The notes under the pieces: generated by a model
Databases searched by the model: none
The model's input: the letters and a program-made list of their open reading frames with translations, nothing else
Told to the model about the DNA's origin: nothing
Shown: piece by piece, positions 31,177 to 41,185 of the stretch
Numbering within the stretch: position 1 is the first letter of the stretch
How the letters are laid out: the number at the start of each line of letters is the position of its first letter
Made by a program: the position numbers and the translations under genes
DNA from: Actinokineospora pegani
Lineage (GTDB): Bacteria; Actinomycetota; Actinomycetes; Mycobacteriales; Pseudonocardiaceae
NCBI RefSeq assembly: GCF_009745975.1
Contig: NZ_WHOL01000119.1
Coordinates: forward strand, 1 to 41,185
Reading direction: 5' to 3'
Length of the DNA: 41,185 nucleotides

Positions 31177-31389
31177 TCAGCCGCCGAGGAGGCCACCGCC
31201 CCCAGCACCGCCGCCGAGGAGGCCGCTGGCGCCACCGAGGGGGCCGCCTGCGCCGCCCCCGCCGAGGAGGCCGAGACCGTTGTCGAGCAGGCCCTCGTCG
31301 GCCGAGGCAACGCCTGCGGTGGCCAGCGACAGCGCGGCGGTGGCGCCCAGCGCGGCCAGCGTCGCAGCGGTCCGCCTACGAACGTTCAT
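31177..31389 (-). CDS. Small secreted Gly/Leu-repeat protein
   Basis: 70 residues. Signal peptide MNVRRRTAATLAALGATAALSL... with a cut after VASA (residue 30), leaving a mature peptide of about 40 residues: DEGLLDNG, then GLLGG and GPLGG units separated by Gly/Ala runs. It resembles the GLLGG-repeat small secreted proteins frequent in actinomycetes, whose role is unknown; it could assemble or coat the surface. It is not a chaplin, as there are no cysteines or VIGxV motif. AAAGGGG stands 6 nt before the ATG. Single gene; an imperfect palindrome lies about 60 nt upstream. Confidence 0.8.
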   Translation of the reverse strand: MNVRRRTAATLAALGATAALSLATAGVASADEGLLDNGLGLLGGGGAGGPLGGASGLLGGGAGGGGLLGG

Positions 31390-31450
31390 GGGATACCCCT
31401 TTGCTCACCCGCCGAAGCGGGTTCCGATGCGCAGCCGACTCATGTCAGCG

Positions 31451-31468
31451 CTAGACCATATGGCCTAG
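31451..31468. promoter_or_regulatory. Operator-like imperfect palindrome
   Basis: CTAGACCATATGGCCTAG, 18 bp, symmetric except one base pair. It lies upstream of the small secreted protein and just past the carboxylesterase stop. It includes TATGGT on the minus strand, a possible -10 for the small gene, so a bound repressor would block it. Confidence 0.4.
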
Positions 31469-31525
31469 CTCGGTAGGGTACATATGGGCGTGATTCACGG
31501 AGCAAGTGGCCTTGGGAGCCCCCGT

Positions 31526-33103
31526 TCACGGGATAGTCCGCCAGAACCCGCACCGATGCGCCGCGAACGCGTCCACCTCCCCCACCGCCCCCGGCGCGAA
31601 CCCCTGCGTGGTCCCCGCCCGCCAAGGCTCCCGCCCCGCCGCGAACGCCGCCCAATCATCGACCATCCTGTCCGCCAACACTTTCTGCGCCGCACTGGCC
31701 ACGAACGCCGACCCGTCCGACCGGACCGGCGCGGGCGTCATGTCGAACAGCGAGTACAGCTCGGCGAGGTGCGGCGTCCCCATCGTGAACCCCGGCGCAT
31801 GGGACGGCACCCCGGTGGGCGCGTCCGGGTCGGAGTACGAGTAGCCGAGGGCACCGGGCAGCAAGGCGTTCGTCTCGTACTGGGGACAGGCGAAGTCGCG
31901 GTCGGTCATCAGCGCCGCCAGGGCGAGCGCCGGACTCGGCCGCCCCGAGGCGTCCGGGAACCGCGCCGGGTCGTACACCGCGCGCACAGCGGCAGCCCGA
32001 GCGCCGAAGCCGTCGGCGAGGACCTCCGCGTACCGCTCGTCGGTGAGGGCGCCGTCGAGGAGGTGGGAGATGCTGACCAGCAGCCTGGACTCGTCGGCGT
32101 TGGCCCCGGAGAGCACCGGGACGCGCGCGGCGTGCCCGCGCCGCAAGGCCCGCACCGGGTCCTCGGGCAGCGTCGGGGTCCCGTGGGCCACCACCGCGGA
32201 GCCCGGCGTGATCGCGCGCACGGCCCCCGCGTCGAGCGCGCGCAGGCAGGCGACGTCCGCGCACCCCAGCGTCGCCGCCGCGCGCCTGCCCGCCGCCTCG
32301 ACCTCGGCCAGCGGCCGGGTGAACTTCCGCCGCGCGGGCGCCACCTCGGCGACGCCCGGCGAGACCAGCGAGATGTTCGTGTCGCACGAGCCGCTCTGCA
32401 TGACCACCCGGGAGAACAGCCCCCGCGACCCCGGCGAGGTCAGGTGCAGGCACGCCGACACCCCGCCCGCCGACTGGCCCGCCACGGTCACCCGCCGCGC
32501 GTCGCCGCCGAAGGCCGCGATGTTGCCCCGCACCCACCGCAGCGCCGCCTGCTGGTCCTGCAGGCCGAAGGTGCCGGACCCGGCCAGGCCCGGCAGCCCC
32601 AGGTACCCGAGCGCCCCGAGCCGGTAGTTGACCGCCACCACCACGACGTCGCCCCGGTCGACCATCCGGGTGGCGTCGACCGCGGCGGAGGTGCCGTTCG
32701 CGAACCCGCCGCCGTGCACCCACACGATCACGGGCTTGCCCGCGCCCGGCTTCGCCTTGGTGGTGACCGTCAGGTTCAAGCAGTCCTCGCTCTCGCGCAC
32801 GCCCGGGGGCAACTGGCCCGGGGAGAGCTGCACGCAGGCCGACCCCGGCGACGTCGCGTCGCGCACCCCGGCCCACGGCACGACGGGCCCCGGGGCCCGC
32901 CACCGCAGTTCGCCCACCGGCGGGGCCGCGTAGGGGATCGCGCGGAACGTCCGCACCGGACCGGCGGCGCCGCCCCGCACCAGTCCGCCCTCGGTCCCCA
33001 CCAGGACCGGGCCCCGCCCGTCCGCCGCGTTCGCCGAGGCCGTCAGCGCGGCCCCGAGCACCACCAGCGCGCCGAGCAGGCCGCGCACCCCCATCTTGAC
33101 CAT
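31526..33103 (-). CDS. Secreted type-B carboxylesterase
   Basis: 525 residues. Signal peptide MVKMGVRGLLGALVVLGAALTASANA. Carboxylesterase/lipase family (type B): RTFRAIPYAAPPVGELRWRAP and SEDCLNLTVT are the N-terminal signature, VIVWVHGGGFANG is the oxyanion hole, and the nucleophile is the serine in VAGQSAGG. The acid is the glutamate of GANADESRLL and the histidine is probably that in VPSHAPGF. Cysteine pairs fit an extracellular enzyme. Hydrolyses esters of unknown type outside the cell. The ATG at 33103 lies 7 nt after a TACGGT box, suggesting a leaderless mRNA; an in-frame GTG at 33112 is the alternative. Divergent from the helicase gene. Confidence 0.92.
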   Translation of the reverse strand: MVKMGVRGLLGALVVLGAALTASANAADGRGPVLVGTEGGLVRGGAAGPVRTFRAIPYAAPPVGELRWRAPGPVVPWAGVRDATSPGSACVQLSPGQLPPGVRESEDCLNLTVTTKAKPGAGKPVIVWVHGGGFANGTSAAVDATRMVDRGDVVVVAVNYRLGALGYLGLPGLAGSGTFGLQDQQAALRWVRGNIAAFGGDARRVTVAGQSAGGVSACLHLTSPGSRGLFSRVVMQSGSCDTNISLVSPGVAEVAPARRKFTRPLAEVEAAGRRAAATLGCADVACLRALDAGAVRAITPGSAVVAHGTPTLPEDPVRALRRGHAARVPVLSGANADESRLLVSISHLLDGALTDERYAEVLADGFGARAAAVRAVYDPARFPDASGRPSPALALAALMTDRDFACPQYETNALLPGALGYSYSDPDAPTGVPSHAPGFTMGTPHLAELYSLFDMTPAPVRSDGSAFVASAAQKVLADRMVDDWAAFAAGREPWRAGTTQGFAPGAVGEVDAFAAHRCGFWRTIP

Positions 33104-33110
33104 GGCGAGC

Positions 33111-33116
33111 ACCGTA
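33111..33116 (-). promoter_or_regulatory. -10 box for leaderless carboxylesterase
   Basis: TACGGT on the minus strand, 7 nt before the ATG at 33103, with no Shine-Dalgarno between them. Confidence 0.45.
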
Positions 33117-33170
33117 CCGAGCGCGCCGCGGTGACCCGGCCCCCGCGGGATCTGGCACGATCGGGCCACC

Positions 33171-35681
33171 ATGACGCTGACCTCGCGGCTGCCCGCCACC
33201 CCGGATCCCGACTCGCTGTTCGACGCCTTCTCCGGGTGGGCGACCGAGCGCGGGCTGAGCCTCTACCCCGCGCAGGAGGAGGCGCTGCTGGAGATCGTGT
33301 CCGGCTCGAACGTCATCCTCAACACCCCCACCGGGTCGGGCAAGAGCCTGGTCGCGACCGGCGCGCACTTCGCCGCGCTGGCCGAGGGGCGGCGCAGCTT
33401 CTACACCGCGCCGATCAAGGCGCTGGTGTCGGAGAAGTTCTTCGCGCTCATCGACACCTTCGGCGCGGAGAACGTCGGGATGATGACCGGCGACTCCTCG
33501 GTCAACGGCGGCGCGCCGATCATCTGCTGCACGGCGGAGATCCTGGCCAACATCGCGCTGCGCGACGGGGCTGACGCCGACGTGGGCCAGGTCGTCATGG
33601 ACGAGTTCCACTTCTACGCCGAGCCCGACCGCGGCTGGGCGTGGCAGGTGCCGCTCATCGAGCTGCCCAGGGCCCAGTTCGTCCTCATGTCGGCGACCCT
33701 GGGCGACGTCGCCCGGTTCGAGGGGGACCTGACCCGGCGGACCGGGCGCGACACCGCCGTGGTCACCTCCGCCGAGCGGCCGGTGCCGCTGTTCTACTCG
33801 TTCGGCCTGACGCCGCTGACCGAGGCGCTCGAGGAACTGCTGAGCACCAACCAGTCCCCGATCTACGTCGTGCACTTCACCCAGGCCGCGGCGCTGGAGC
33901 GGGCGCAGGCGCTGATGAGCGTCAACGTCTGCTCCCGGCAGGAGAAGGACGCCATCGCCGCGCTGATCGGCGACTTCCGGTTCTCCTCCGGCTTCGGCAA
34001 GACGCTGTCGCGGCTGGTGCGCCACGGCATCGGCGTGCACCACGCGGGCATGCTGCCCAAGTACCGCCGGCTGGTGGAGCGGCTGACCCAGGCCGGGCTG
34101 ATGAAGATCGTCTGCGGCACGGACACCCTGGGCGTGGGGATCAACGTGCCGATCCGCACGGTCGTGTTCACCTCGCTGTCGAAGTACGACGGCGTGCGCA
34201 CCCGGCTGCTCAAGGCGCGCGAGTTCCACCAGATCGCGGGCCGCGCGGGCCGCGCCGGGTACGACACCCTCGGCACCGTCCTGGTGCAGGCGCCCGAGCA
34301 CGTCATCGAGAACGAGAAGTCGCTGGCCAAGATCGGCGACGACCCGAAGAAGCGGCGCAAGTTCGTCCGCAAGAAGCCGCCGGAGGGCATGGTCTCCTGG
34401 GGGCAGCCGACCTTCGACCGGCTGGTGGCCGCCGAGCCGGAGCCGCTGACCTCGAGCTTCAAGGTCAGCCACTCCATGCTGCTCAACGTCATCGGCCGCC
34501 CCGGTGACGCGTTCACGGCCATGCGGCACCTGCTGGAGGACAACCACGAGGAGCGGCCTGCCCAGCGCAGGCACATCCTGCGCGCCATCTCGATCTACCG
34601 GGGGCTGCGCGACTCCGGGGTCGTCGAGGAGCTGCCCGAGCCCGACGAGACCGGGCGCCGGGTGCGGCTGACGGTCGATCTGCAACTCGACTTCGCGCTC
34701 AACCAGCCGCTGTCGCCGTTCGCGCTGGCCGCGTTCGACCTGCTCGACCGCGAGTCGCCCAGCTACGCCCTCGACATGCTGTCGGTGGTGGAGTCCACGC
34801 TGGACGACCCGCGGCAGGTGCTCTCCGCCCAGCAGCACAAGGCGCGCGGCGAGGCCGTGCAGGCGATGAAGTCCGAGGGCATCGAGTACGACCAGCGCAT
34901 GGAGCTGCTCGAGGAGGTCAAGCACCCGCAGCCGCTGGCGGAGCTGCTGTTCGCCGCGTTCGCCACCTACCGGCAGGGCCACCCGTGGGTCGGCGACAAC
35001 CACCTGTCGCCGAAGTCGGTCGTGCGGGACATGTACGAGCGGGCGATGACGTTCACCGAGTACGTCTCGTTCTACCAGCTCGCCCGCTCCGAGGGCCTGG
35101 TGCTGCGCTACCTCGCCGACGCCTACCGGGCGCTGCGCCAGACCGTCCCGGACGAGGCCAAGACCGAGGAGCTGACCGACCTGGTCGAGTGGCTCGGCGA
35201 GCTGGTCCGCCAGGTCGACTCGAGCCTGCTCGACGAGTGGGAGAAGCTCAGCAACCCCGGTGACGACACAGCCGAGGAAGGCCTCGGTCCCGTCGAGGCG
35301 GCGCCGCCCGCCATCACCAAGAACCAGCGCGCCTTCCGCGTCCTGGTGCGCAACGCCCTGTTCCAGCGCGTGCAGCTCTGCGCCCGCCAGGACTGGGACG
35401 CCCTGGGCGCCCTGGACGCCGACACCGGCTGGGACGCCGAGGCCTGGGCGGACGCGGTGGACCCGTACTTCGACGCGCACGCCCAGATCGGCGTCGGCCC
35501 GGACGCGCGCGGCCCGGCGCTGCTGGTCATCGAGCAGGAGTCCGAGCGCTGGCTGGTCCGCCAGATCTTCGACGACCCCGCGGGCGACCACGACTGGGGC
35601 TTCACCGCCGAGGTCGACCTGGCCGCCTCCGACGAGGCGGGCGCGGCCGTCGTCCACATCACCGCGGCGGGCGAGCTGTAG
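33171..35681 (+). CDS. DUF3516 Ski2-like DEAD/DEAH-box helicase
   Basis: 836 residues. RecA-like core: Walker A NTPTGSGKS (Lys58), APIKALVSEKFF, Walker B MDEFHFY (Asp144-Glu145-Phe-His147), motif III SATL, and the second core domain with VHHAGMLPKYRRLVERL, GTDTLGVGINVPIRTVVFT and motif VI QIAGRAGRAGYD. The arrangement (HHAGMLPKYRR, GVGINVP) is the Ski2/Mtr4/HelY style, which in known cases unwinds RNA. The C-terminal half (about 400-836) is the DUF3516 region of actinobacteria, of unknown function. Cytosolic. The next gene starts on the base after its TAG, so the two proteins are made together. Its nucleic-acid substrate has not been shown here. Confidence 0.93.
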   Translation: MTLTSRLPATPDPDSLFDAFSGWATERGLSLYPAQEEALLEIVSGSNVILNTPTGSGKSLVATGAHFAALAEGRRSFYTAPIKALVSEKFFALIDTFGAENVGMMTGDSSVNGGAPIICCTAEILANIALRDGADADVGQVVMDEFHFYAEPDRGWAWQVPLIELPRAQFVLMSATLGDVARFEGDLTRRTGRDTAVVTSAERPVPLFYSFGLTPLTEALEELLSTNQSPIYVVHFTQAAALERAQALMSVNVCSRQEKDAIAALIGDFRFSSGFGKTLSRLVRHGIGVHHAGMLPKYRRLVERLTQAGLMKIVCGTDTLGVGINVPIRTVVFTSLSKYDGVRTRLLKAREFHQIAGRAGRAGYDTLGTVLVQAPEHVIENEKSLAKIGDDPKKRRKFVRKKPPEGMVSWGQPTFDRLVAAEPEPLTSSFKVSHSMLLNVIGRPGDAFTAMRHLLEDNHEERPAQRRHILRAISIYRGLRDSGVVEELPEPDETGRRVRLTVDLQLDFALNQPLSPFALAAFDLLDRESPSYALDMLSVVESTLDDPRQVLSAQQHKARGEAVQAMKSEGIEYDQRMELLEEVKHPQPLAELLFAAFATYRQGHPWVGDNHLSPKSVVRDMYERAMTFTEYVSFYQLARSEGLVLRYLADAYRALRQTVPDEAKTEELTDLVEWLGELVRQVDSSLLDEWEKLSNPGDDTAEEGLGPVEAAPPAITKNQRAFRVLVRNALFQRVQLCARQDWDALGALDADTGWDAEAWADAVDPYFDAHAQIGVGPDARGPALLVIEQESERWLVRQIFDDPAGDHDWGFTAEVDLAASDEAGAAVVHITAAGEL

Positions 35682-36521
35682 GTGGCGCGCGGCGACGGCG
35701 ACCGGGTGGTCCAGTGCGCGCGCGGGCACCTGCACTGGGGTGTGCACGGCGCGGCGGGCCTGCTGCCGGTGCACCACGACGCCGACGGGGTGGCGCACGT
35801 GCTGCTGCAGCAGCGGGCGCGGTGGACGCCCGGCGGCGGCACCTGGGGGACCTTCGGCGGCGCCCGCGACAGCCACGAGTCGCCGGTGACCGCGGCGCTG
35901 CGGGAGACGGCCGAGGAGAGCACATTGGACCTGCGGCTGGTGCGGCCGTTCGGGCAGGTGGTGGTCGACCACGGCGACTGGTCCTACACGACGGTGCTGG
36001 CCACCGCCTCGGCGATGCCGGAGGTCGGGCCCGGCAACAGCGAGACACTCGCGGCCGCGTGGGTCCCCGTGCCGCTGGTCCGCCGCCGTAAGCTGTTCCC
36101 GGCGTTCGCCTCATCCTGGTCGGAGCTGATGGAACTGGTCACCGCGCCCGTGCTCGTCGTCGACTGCGCCAACGTCATGGGCTCGCGCCCGGACGGCTGG
36201 TGGCGCGACCGCGCGGGCGCGGCCACCCGGCTGCGCGACGGCCTGGCCGCCCTGGTGGCCGGGGGCGTCCCGGATTTCGCGGGATTCGACACGGCGCACC
36301 CGGTGGCTGTCCTGGTCGTCGAGGGGCAGGCCAGGGGCGTCTCCTCGGTCGACGGCGTCACCGTCGTCGACTCCCCCGGTGAGGGCGACGACACGATCGT
36401 CGACCAGGCCGCCGCCCACCCGGGTTGCTACGTGGTCACCGCCGATCGCGCCCTGCGCGCCCGCTGCGAAGACGTCGGCGCCCATGTCCTGGGCCCTCGC
36501 TGGCTGCTCGACCGCCTCTGA
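35682..36521 (+). CDS. NUDIX hydrolase fused to PIN/NYN-like nuclease domain
   Basis: 279 residues with two domains. N-terminal NUDIX domain: box G60-x5-E66-x7-R74-E75-x2-E78-E79 (GARDSHESPVTAALRETAEES), preceded by a CARGHLHWG segment. From about 155 a PIN/NYN-type fold: APVLVVDCANVMGSRPDGWW with Asp161 and Asn164, a Val-rich strand, GEGDDTIV with Asp236-Asp237, and VVTADRALRARC with Asp255, the acidic cluster expected of a metal-dependent nuclease. GTG start directly after the helicase stop, with no gap. It likely hydrolyses a nucleoside diphosphate-linked group (free or on RNA) and cleaves RNA. The nuclease call is by motif; it could be a non-catalytic RNA-binding relic. Confidence 0.83.
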   Translation: MARGDGDRVVQCARGHLHWGVHGAAGLLPVHHDADGVAHVLLQQRARWTPGGGTWGTFGGARDSHESPVTAALRETAEESTLDLRLVRPFGQVVVDHGDWSYTTVLATASAMPEVGPGNSETLAAAWVPVPLVRRRKLFPAFASSWSELMELVTAPVLVVDCANVMGSRPDGWWRDRAGAATRLRDGLAALVAGGVPDFAGFDTAHPVAVLVVEGQARGVSSVDGVTVVDSPGEGDDTIVDQAAAHPGCYVVTADRALRARCEDVGAHVLGPRWLLDRL

Positions 36522-36543
36522 CCCCTGGCCAGGTCCGCGGGCG

Positions 36544-37059
36544 TCACCGCGACTCGAGCGGAACGCACGCCAGCCGCTTGCCCGCCGTCCCCGCGTGGCC
36601 GGGCTCGGTGTGCGTCCCCTCGGCGTGCAGCACCACCGACCGCGCCTCCCGGGCCGACAGCGACCACGGCACCCGCGCGATGGCGACCGCGTCGCCCTGG
36701 GCGTTCGTCGTGAAGTCGAGCCAGACCTCGTTGACCGGGTTCGCGTACGCCGGGTCGACCGAGGGCTGAACGGGGTCGGGCCGGTTCTGCGTGTGCGGGC
36801 CCGCGGCGGCGGGGTCCGCCCCGCACTCGCCGGTGTGCACGTGGGCGCCGTAGGTGCGGTCGGGGAGCAGGCCGTCGACCGCGAGGCCGACCCTGGTCCG
36901 TCCCAGTTCCACTGGGACGTTACCGGACTCCATGGCGACAGCGACGGCCGCCGCGCCAACGGGGACGACGTCCGGGTCGTAGGTGTAAGTCGGGCCGGTC
37001 TCGGAGAACTGCGCGGTGGGCGACAAGAACAGGAAGGCAAGGGCGGTGAGGAGGTACAT
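36544..37059 (-). CDS. Secreted Cu/Zn-SOD-like protein lacking zinc ligands
   Basis: 171 residues. Signal peptide MYLLTALAFLFLSPTAQF. Superoxide dismutase Cu/Zn fold: HVH (His73, His75), His89 in GPHTQ and His145 in VVLHAEG match the four copper ligands; Cys79 and Cys165 match the structural disulfide. The histidines and the Asp that hold zinc in ordinary SodC are not seen between 90 and 120; the loop reads PDPVQPSVDPAYANPVNEVW. So it looks like a Cu-only or non-enzymatic SOD-like protein. Its 3' end is 22 nt from the convergent NUDIX gene. ATG start with only a weak ribosome-binding site. The activity is unproven. Confidence 0.78.
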   Translation of the reverse strand: MYLLTALAFLFLSPTAQFSETGPTYTYDPDVVPVGAAAVAVAMESGNVPVELGRTRVGLAVDGLLPDRTYGAHVHTGECGADPAAAGPHTQNRPDPVQPSVDPAYANPVNEVWLDFTTNAQGDAVAIARVPWSLSAREARSVVLHAEGTHTEPGHAGTAGKRLACVPLESR

Positions 37060-37110
37060 GTCCAGATGATTCCACTGCTGGGCACCCTCTCAACCGGACG
37101 CGCCGCACCA

Positions 37111-37581
37111 TCACACGATCGTGGGGCCTTGATCATCGTCCGCGCGCTGGGCGGCGGGGATCACGATCATCGTGGGACGCACGCGTTCGGCATCCACCAC
37201 GATGGAGTCGACGACCACCGGACCGGGGGCGGCACGCTGGGCCCGGCGCAGCACCCAGCGCCGGACCAGCGCCCGCGAAGGCGGCAGCAGCAACGAGATC
37301 GCCACGATGTCGCTCAGGAACCCCGGCAGGAACACGAGAATCCCGGCAGCGGTGATCAACATGCCGTCGACCAGCTCGCCCTCTGGCTGGCGGCGGGCGA
37401 AAGCGGCCTGGCGCAGCGCCTCGAGGGCCTTGGTCCCCTCGCGCCGCAACAGGAACACGCCGAGGAAGGTGCCCGCCACGAGCAGCGCCAGGGTCGGCAG
37501 CAGCCCGATCAGGCCGCCCACGGTCACCACGACGGTGACCTCCGCGACCACGGCGAACAGGATCAACAACAGTATCGGCAC
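37111..37581 (-). CDS. fxsA: FxsA-family membrane protein
   Basis: 156 residues. Starts PILLLILFAVVAEVTVVVTVGGLIG, two closely spaced hydrophobic helices, then the LRREGTKALEALRQAAFARRQPEGELVDG loop and ITAAGILVFLPGFLSDIVAISLLLPPSR, the signature FLPGFxSD-LLLLP region of FxsA. C-terminal tail basic then acidic, cytoplasmic. In E. coli FxsA suppresses phage T7 exclusion by the F plasmid; its normal role is unclear. GTG start with GAGGAG 7 nt upstream. Single gene, 51 nt from the SOD-like start. Confidence 0.9.
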   Translation of the reverse strand: MPILLLILFAVVAEVTVVVTVGGLIGLLPTLALLVAGTFLGVFLLRREGTKALEALRQAAFARRQPEGELVDGMLITAAGILVFLPGFLSDIVAISLLLPPSRALVRRWVLRRAQRAAPGPVVVDSIVVDAERVRPTMIVIPAAQRADDDQGPTIV

Positions 37582-37897
37582 GATTACGCTCCTCGGTCGA
37601 CACCCGGCCCCGGTGTTTCATCGGATGTCCTGACAACGTGCGGGGACCGCGAATCGTCCCCGGGCGGACAAACCCGCTGGTCAGCGCCAGCTGCACCCGA
37701 TCGTGTCACCCGTCAAGGTGACGTGGCCTTCACCACGAGCGGGTAACGGACTATCCCGATAACGCCGCGTTCACACTATGGTCATGAGACCGCTCGGCGA
37801 ACCCGGGCTTGAGGTTACGCTCGGCGACGGTCCGTAGCACCGACCCCTTCGGTGCCGCCGCCCGCGATCCTGGCAGGTCCCTGCCACGCACGACCCG

Positions 37898-37914
37898 CGC
37901 ACGACGAGGTGCGC
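37898..37914 (+). repeat. 17-bp direct repeat, copy 1
   Basis: CGCACGACGAGGTGCGC, itself partly symmetric (GCAC...GTGC). An identical copy starts 76 nt later at 37974. Both lie between the fxsA and gltB genes. Confidence 0.8.
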
Positions 37915-37973
37915 CACAACAACACCCTGCTCCGCGGCAGTGCTCCGAGGCAGCACCGCCACCCACGAAGTCC

Positions 37974-37990
37974 CGCACGACGAGGTGCGC
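37974..37990 (+). repeat. 17-bp direct repeat, copy 2
   Basis: Identical to the copy at 37898-37914; each could form a small GCAC/GTGC hairpin in RNA or act as a protein-binding site. Confidence 0.8.
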
Positions 37991-38146
37991 TCCACCGCCC
38001 AGCCCCGGGCATCGATCCGTCGCCGGATTCACCGACACCGCGACACCGGGCGAGCCGGTGAGAGGCGCCCGCACGGCCCCCTCCCGCGCTCGAGCTGTAC
38101 CCAGAACCCGTGTGCGCGCTCCAGACCAATGGGAGGGCCGCTAGCT

Positions 38147-41185
<3,039 letters not shown>

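Larger units (their letters stand above)
37582..38146. other. 565-nt region upstream of gltB with repeats
   Basis: No gene is called. It contains an inverted repeat GTCACC-6-GGTGAC (37705-37722), immediately followed by CGTGG-6-CCACG (37722-37737); a TATGGT -10-like box at 37777-37782; and a 17-bp direct repeat (next entries). The distance from TATGGT to the gltB GTG is 365 nt, so a long leader is possible. I looked for a glutamine riboswitch and GlnR boxes and saw no convincing match. GGGAGG at 38131-38136 is the gltB ribosome-binding site, 10 nt before GTG. Confidence 0.5.

Noticed and set aside
37582-38146. Glutamine riboswitch or GlnR boxes before gltB
   Set aside because: No GTNAC-N6-GAAAC pair and no recognisable riboswitch core; only GTAAC/GATAAC fragments and simple repeats.

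Overview
The window is about 41 kb of very GC-rich DNA with strong third-position GC, frequent GTG starts and several leaderless promoters (a TANNNT box 6-7 nt before the start codon). Together with LigD-type polymerase, PucR, DUF3516 helicase and RsbW/STAS families this points to a filamentous actinomycete, most likely Pseudonocardiaceae (Actinokineospora/Saccharothrix-like). That placement is inferred from gene content and codon style, not from a marker gene. I see no rRNA, tRNA, CRISPR array, insertion sequence or prophage; it looks like chromosomal DNA with a mix of core and accessory genes.

Layout. (1) 1-8.6 kb, minus strand: a truncated DUF5302-like gene, then a seven-gene operon read from 8599 down to 427: an isopenicillin-N-synthase-family Fe(II)/2-oxoglutarate-type oxygenase, a MetY-like PLP enzyme, a complete Opp/Dpp peptide ABC importer (binding protein, two permeases, two ATPases) and a P1-family amidohydrolase of the NylC/DmpA type. 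Almost all junctions are 1-4 nt overlaps. It looks like a scavenging system that imports a peptide- or amide-like compound, hydrolyses it and recycles sulfur. (2) 8.9-13.3 kb: two MFS exporters, an MDR quinone-reductase-like enzyme, rpmE (L31) and a YchJ protein. The second exporter overlaps rpmE and has a leader with a promoter, a leaderless 12-codon leader peptide and nested hairpins: a probable drug-responsive attenuator. (3) 13.4-17.8 kb: a PucR regulator, a secreted cutinase/PET-hydrolase-family polyester hydrolase, a stand-alone LigD-type polymerase and a secreted GH16 glucanase. (4) 17.9-20.5 kb: RecQ with an acidic FSD-repeat N-terminus, and a FusB-like FBP zinc-finger protein.

(5) 20.5-27.5 kb: a signalling island with an SRPBCC protein, an unknown protein, a MEDS-HATPase protein, a 1254-residue histidine kinase-receiver-PAS-GAF-SpoIIE phosphatase, a STAS anti-anti-sigma factor and a degenerate RsbW-like protein. 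It reads as a partner-switching relay in which two-component phosphorylation would control a PP2C phosphatase inside one polypeptide. No sigma factor is encoded nearby. (6) 27.6-31.4 kb: a Tat-exported molybdenum hydroxylase (large and 2Fe-2S subunits), a metallophosphoesterase and a tiny secreted Gly/Leu repeat protein. (7) 31.5-37.6 kb: a secreted type-B carboxylesterase; a DUF3516 Ski2-like helicase directly abutting a NUDIX-PIN/NYN fusion (a possible RNA-decay pair); a Cu-only SOD-like secreted protein; FxsA. (8) 37.6 kb to the end: a repeat-containing leader and the first 1013 codons of gltB, cut by the window edge.

Best candidates for something undescribed: the helicase/NUDIX-nuclease pair, the all-in-one kinase-phosphatase, the oxygenase-MetY-Opp-NylC-like operon, and the leader-peptide attenuator controlling an efflux pump overlapping rpmE.
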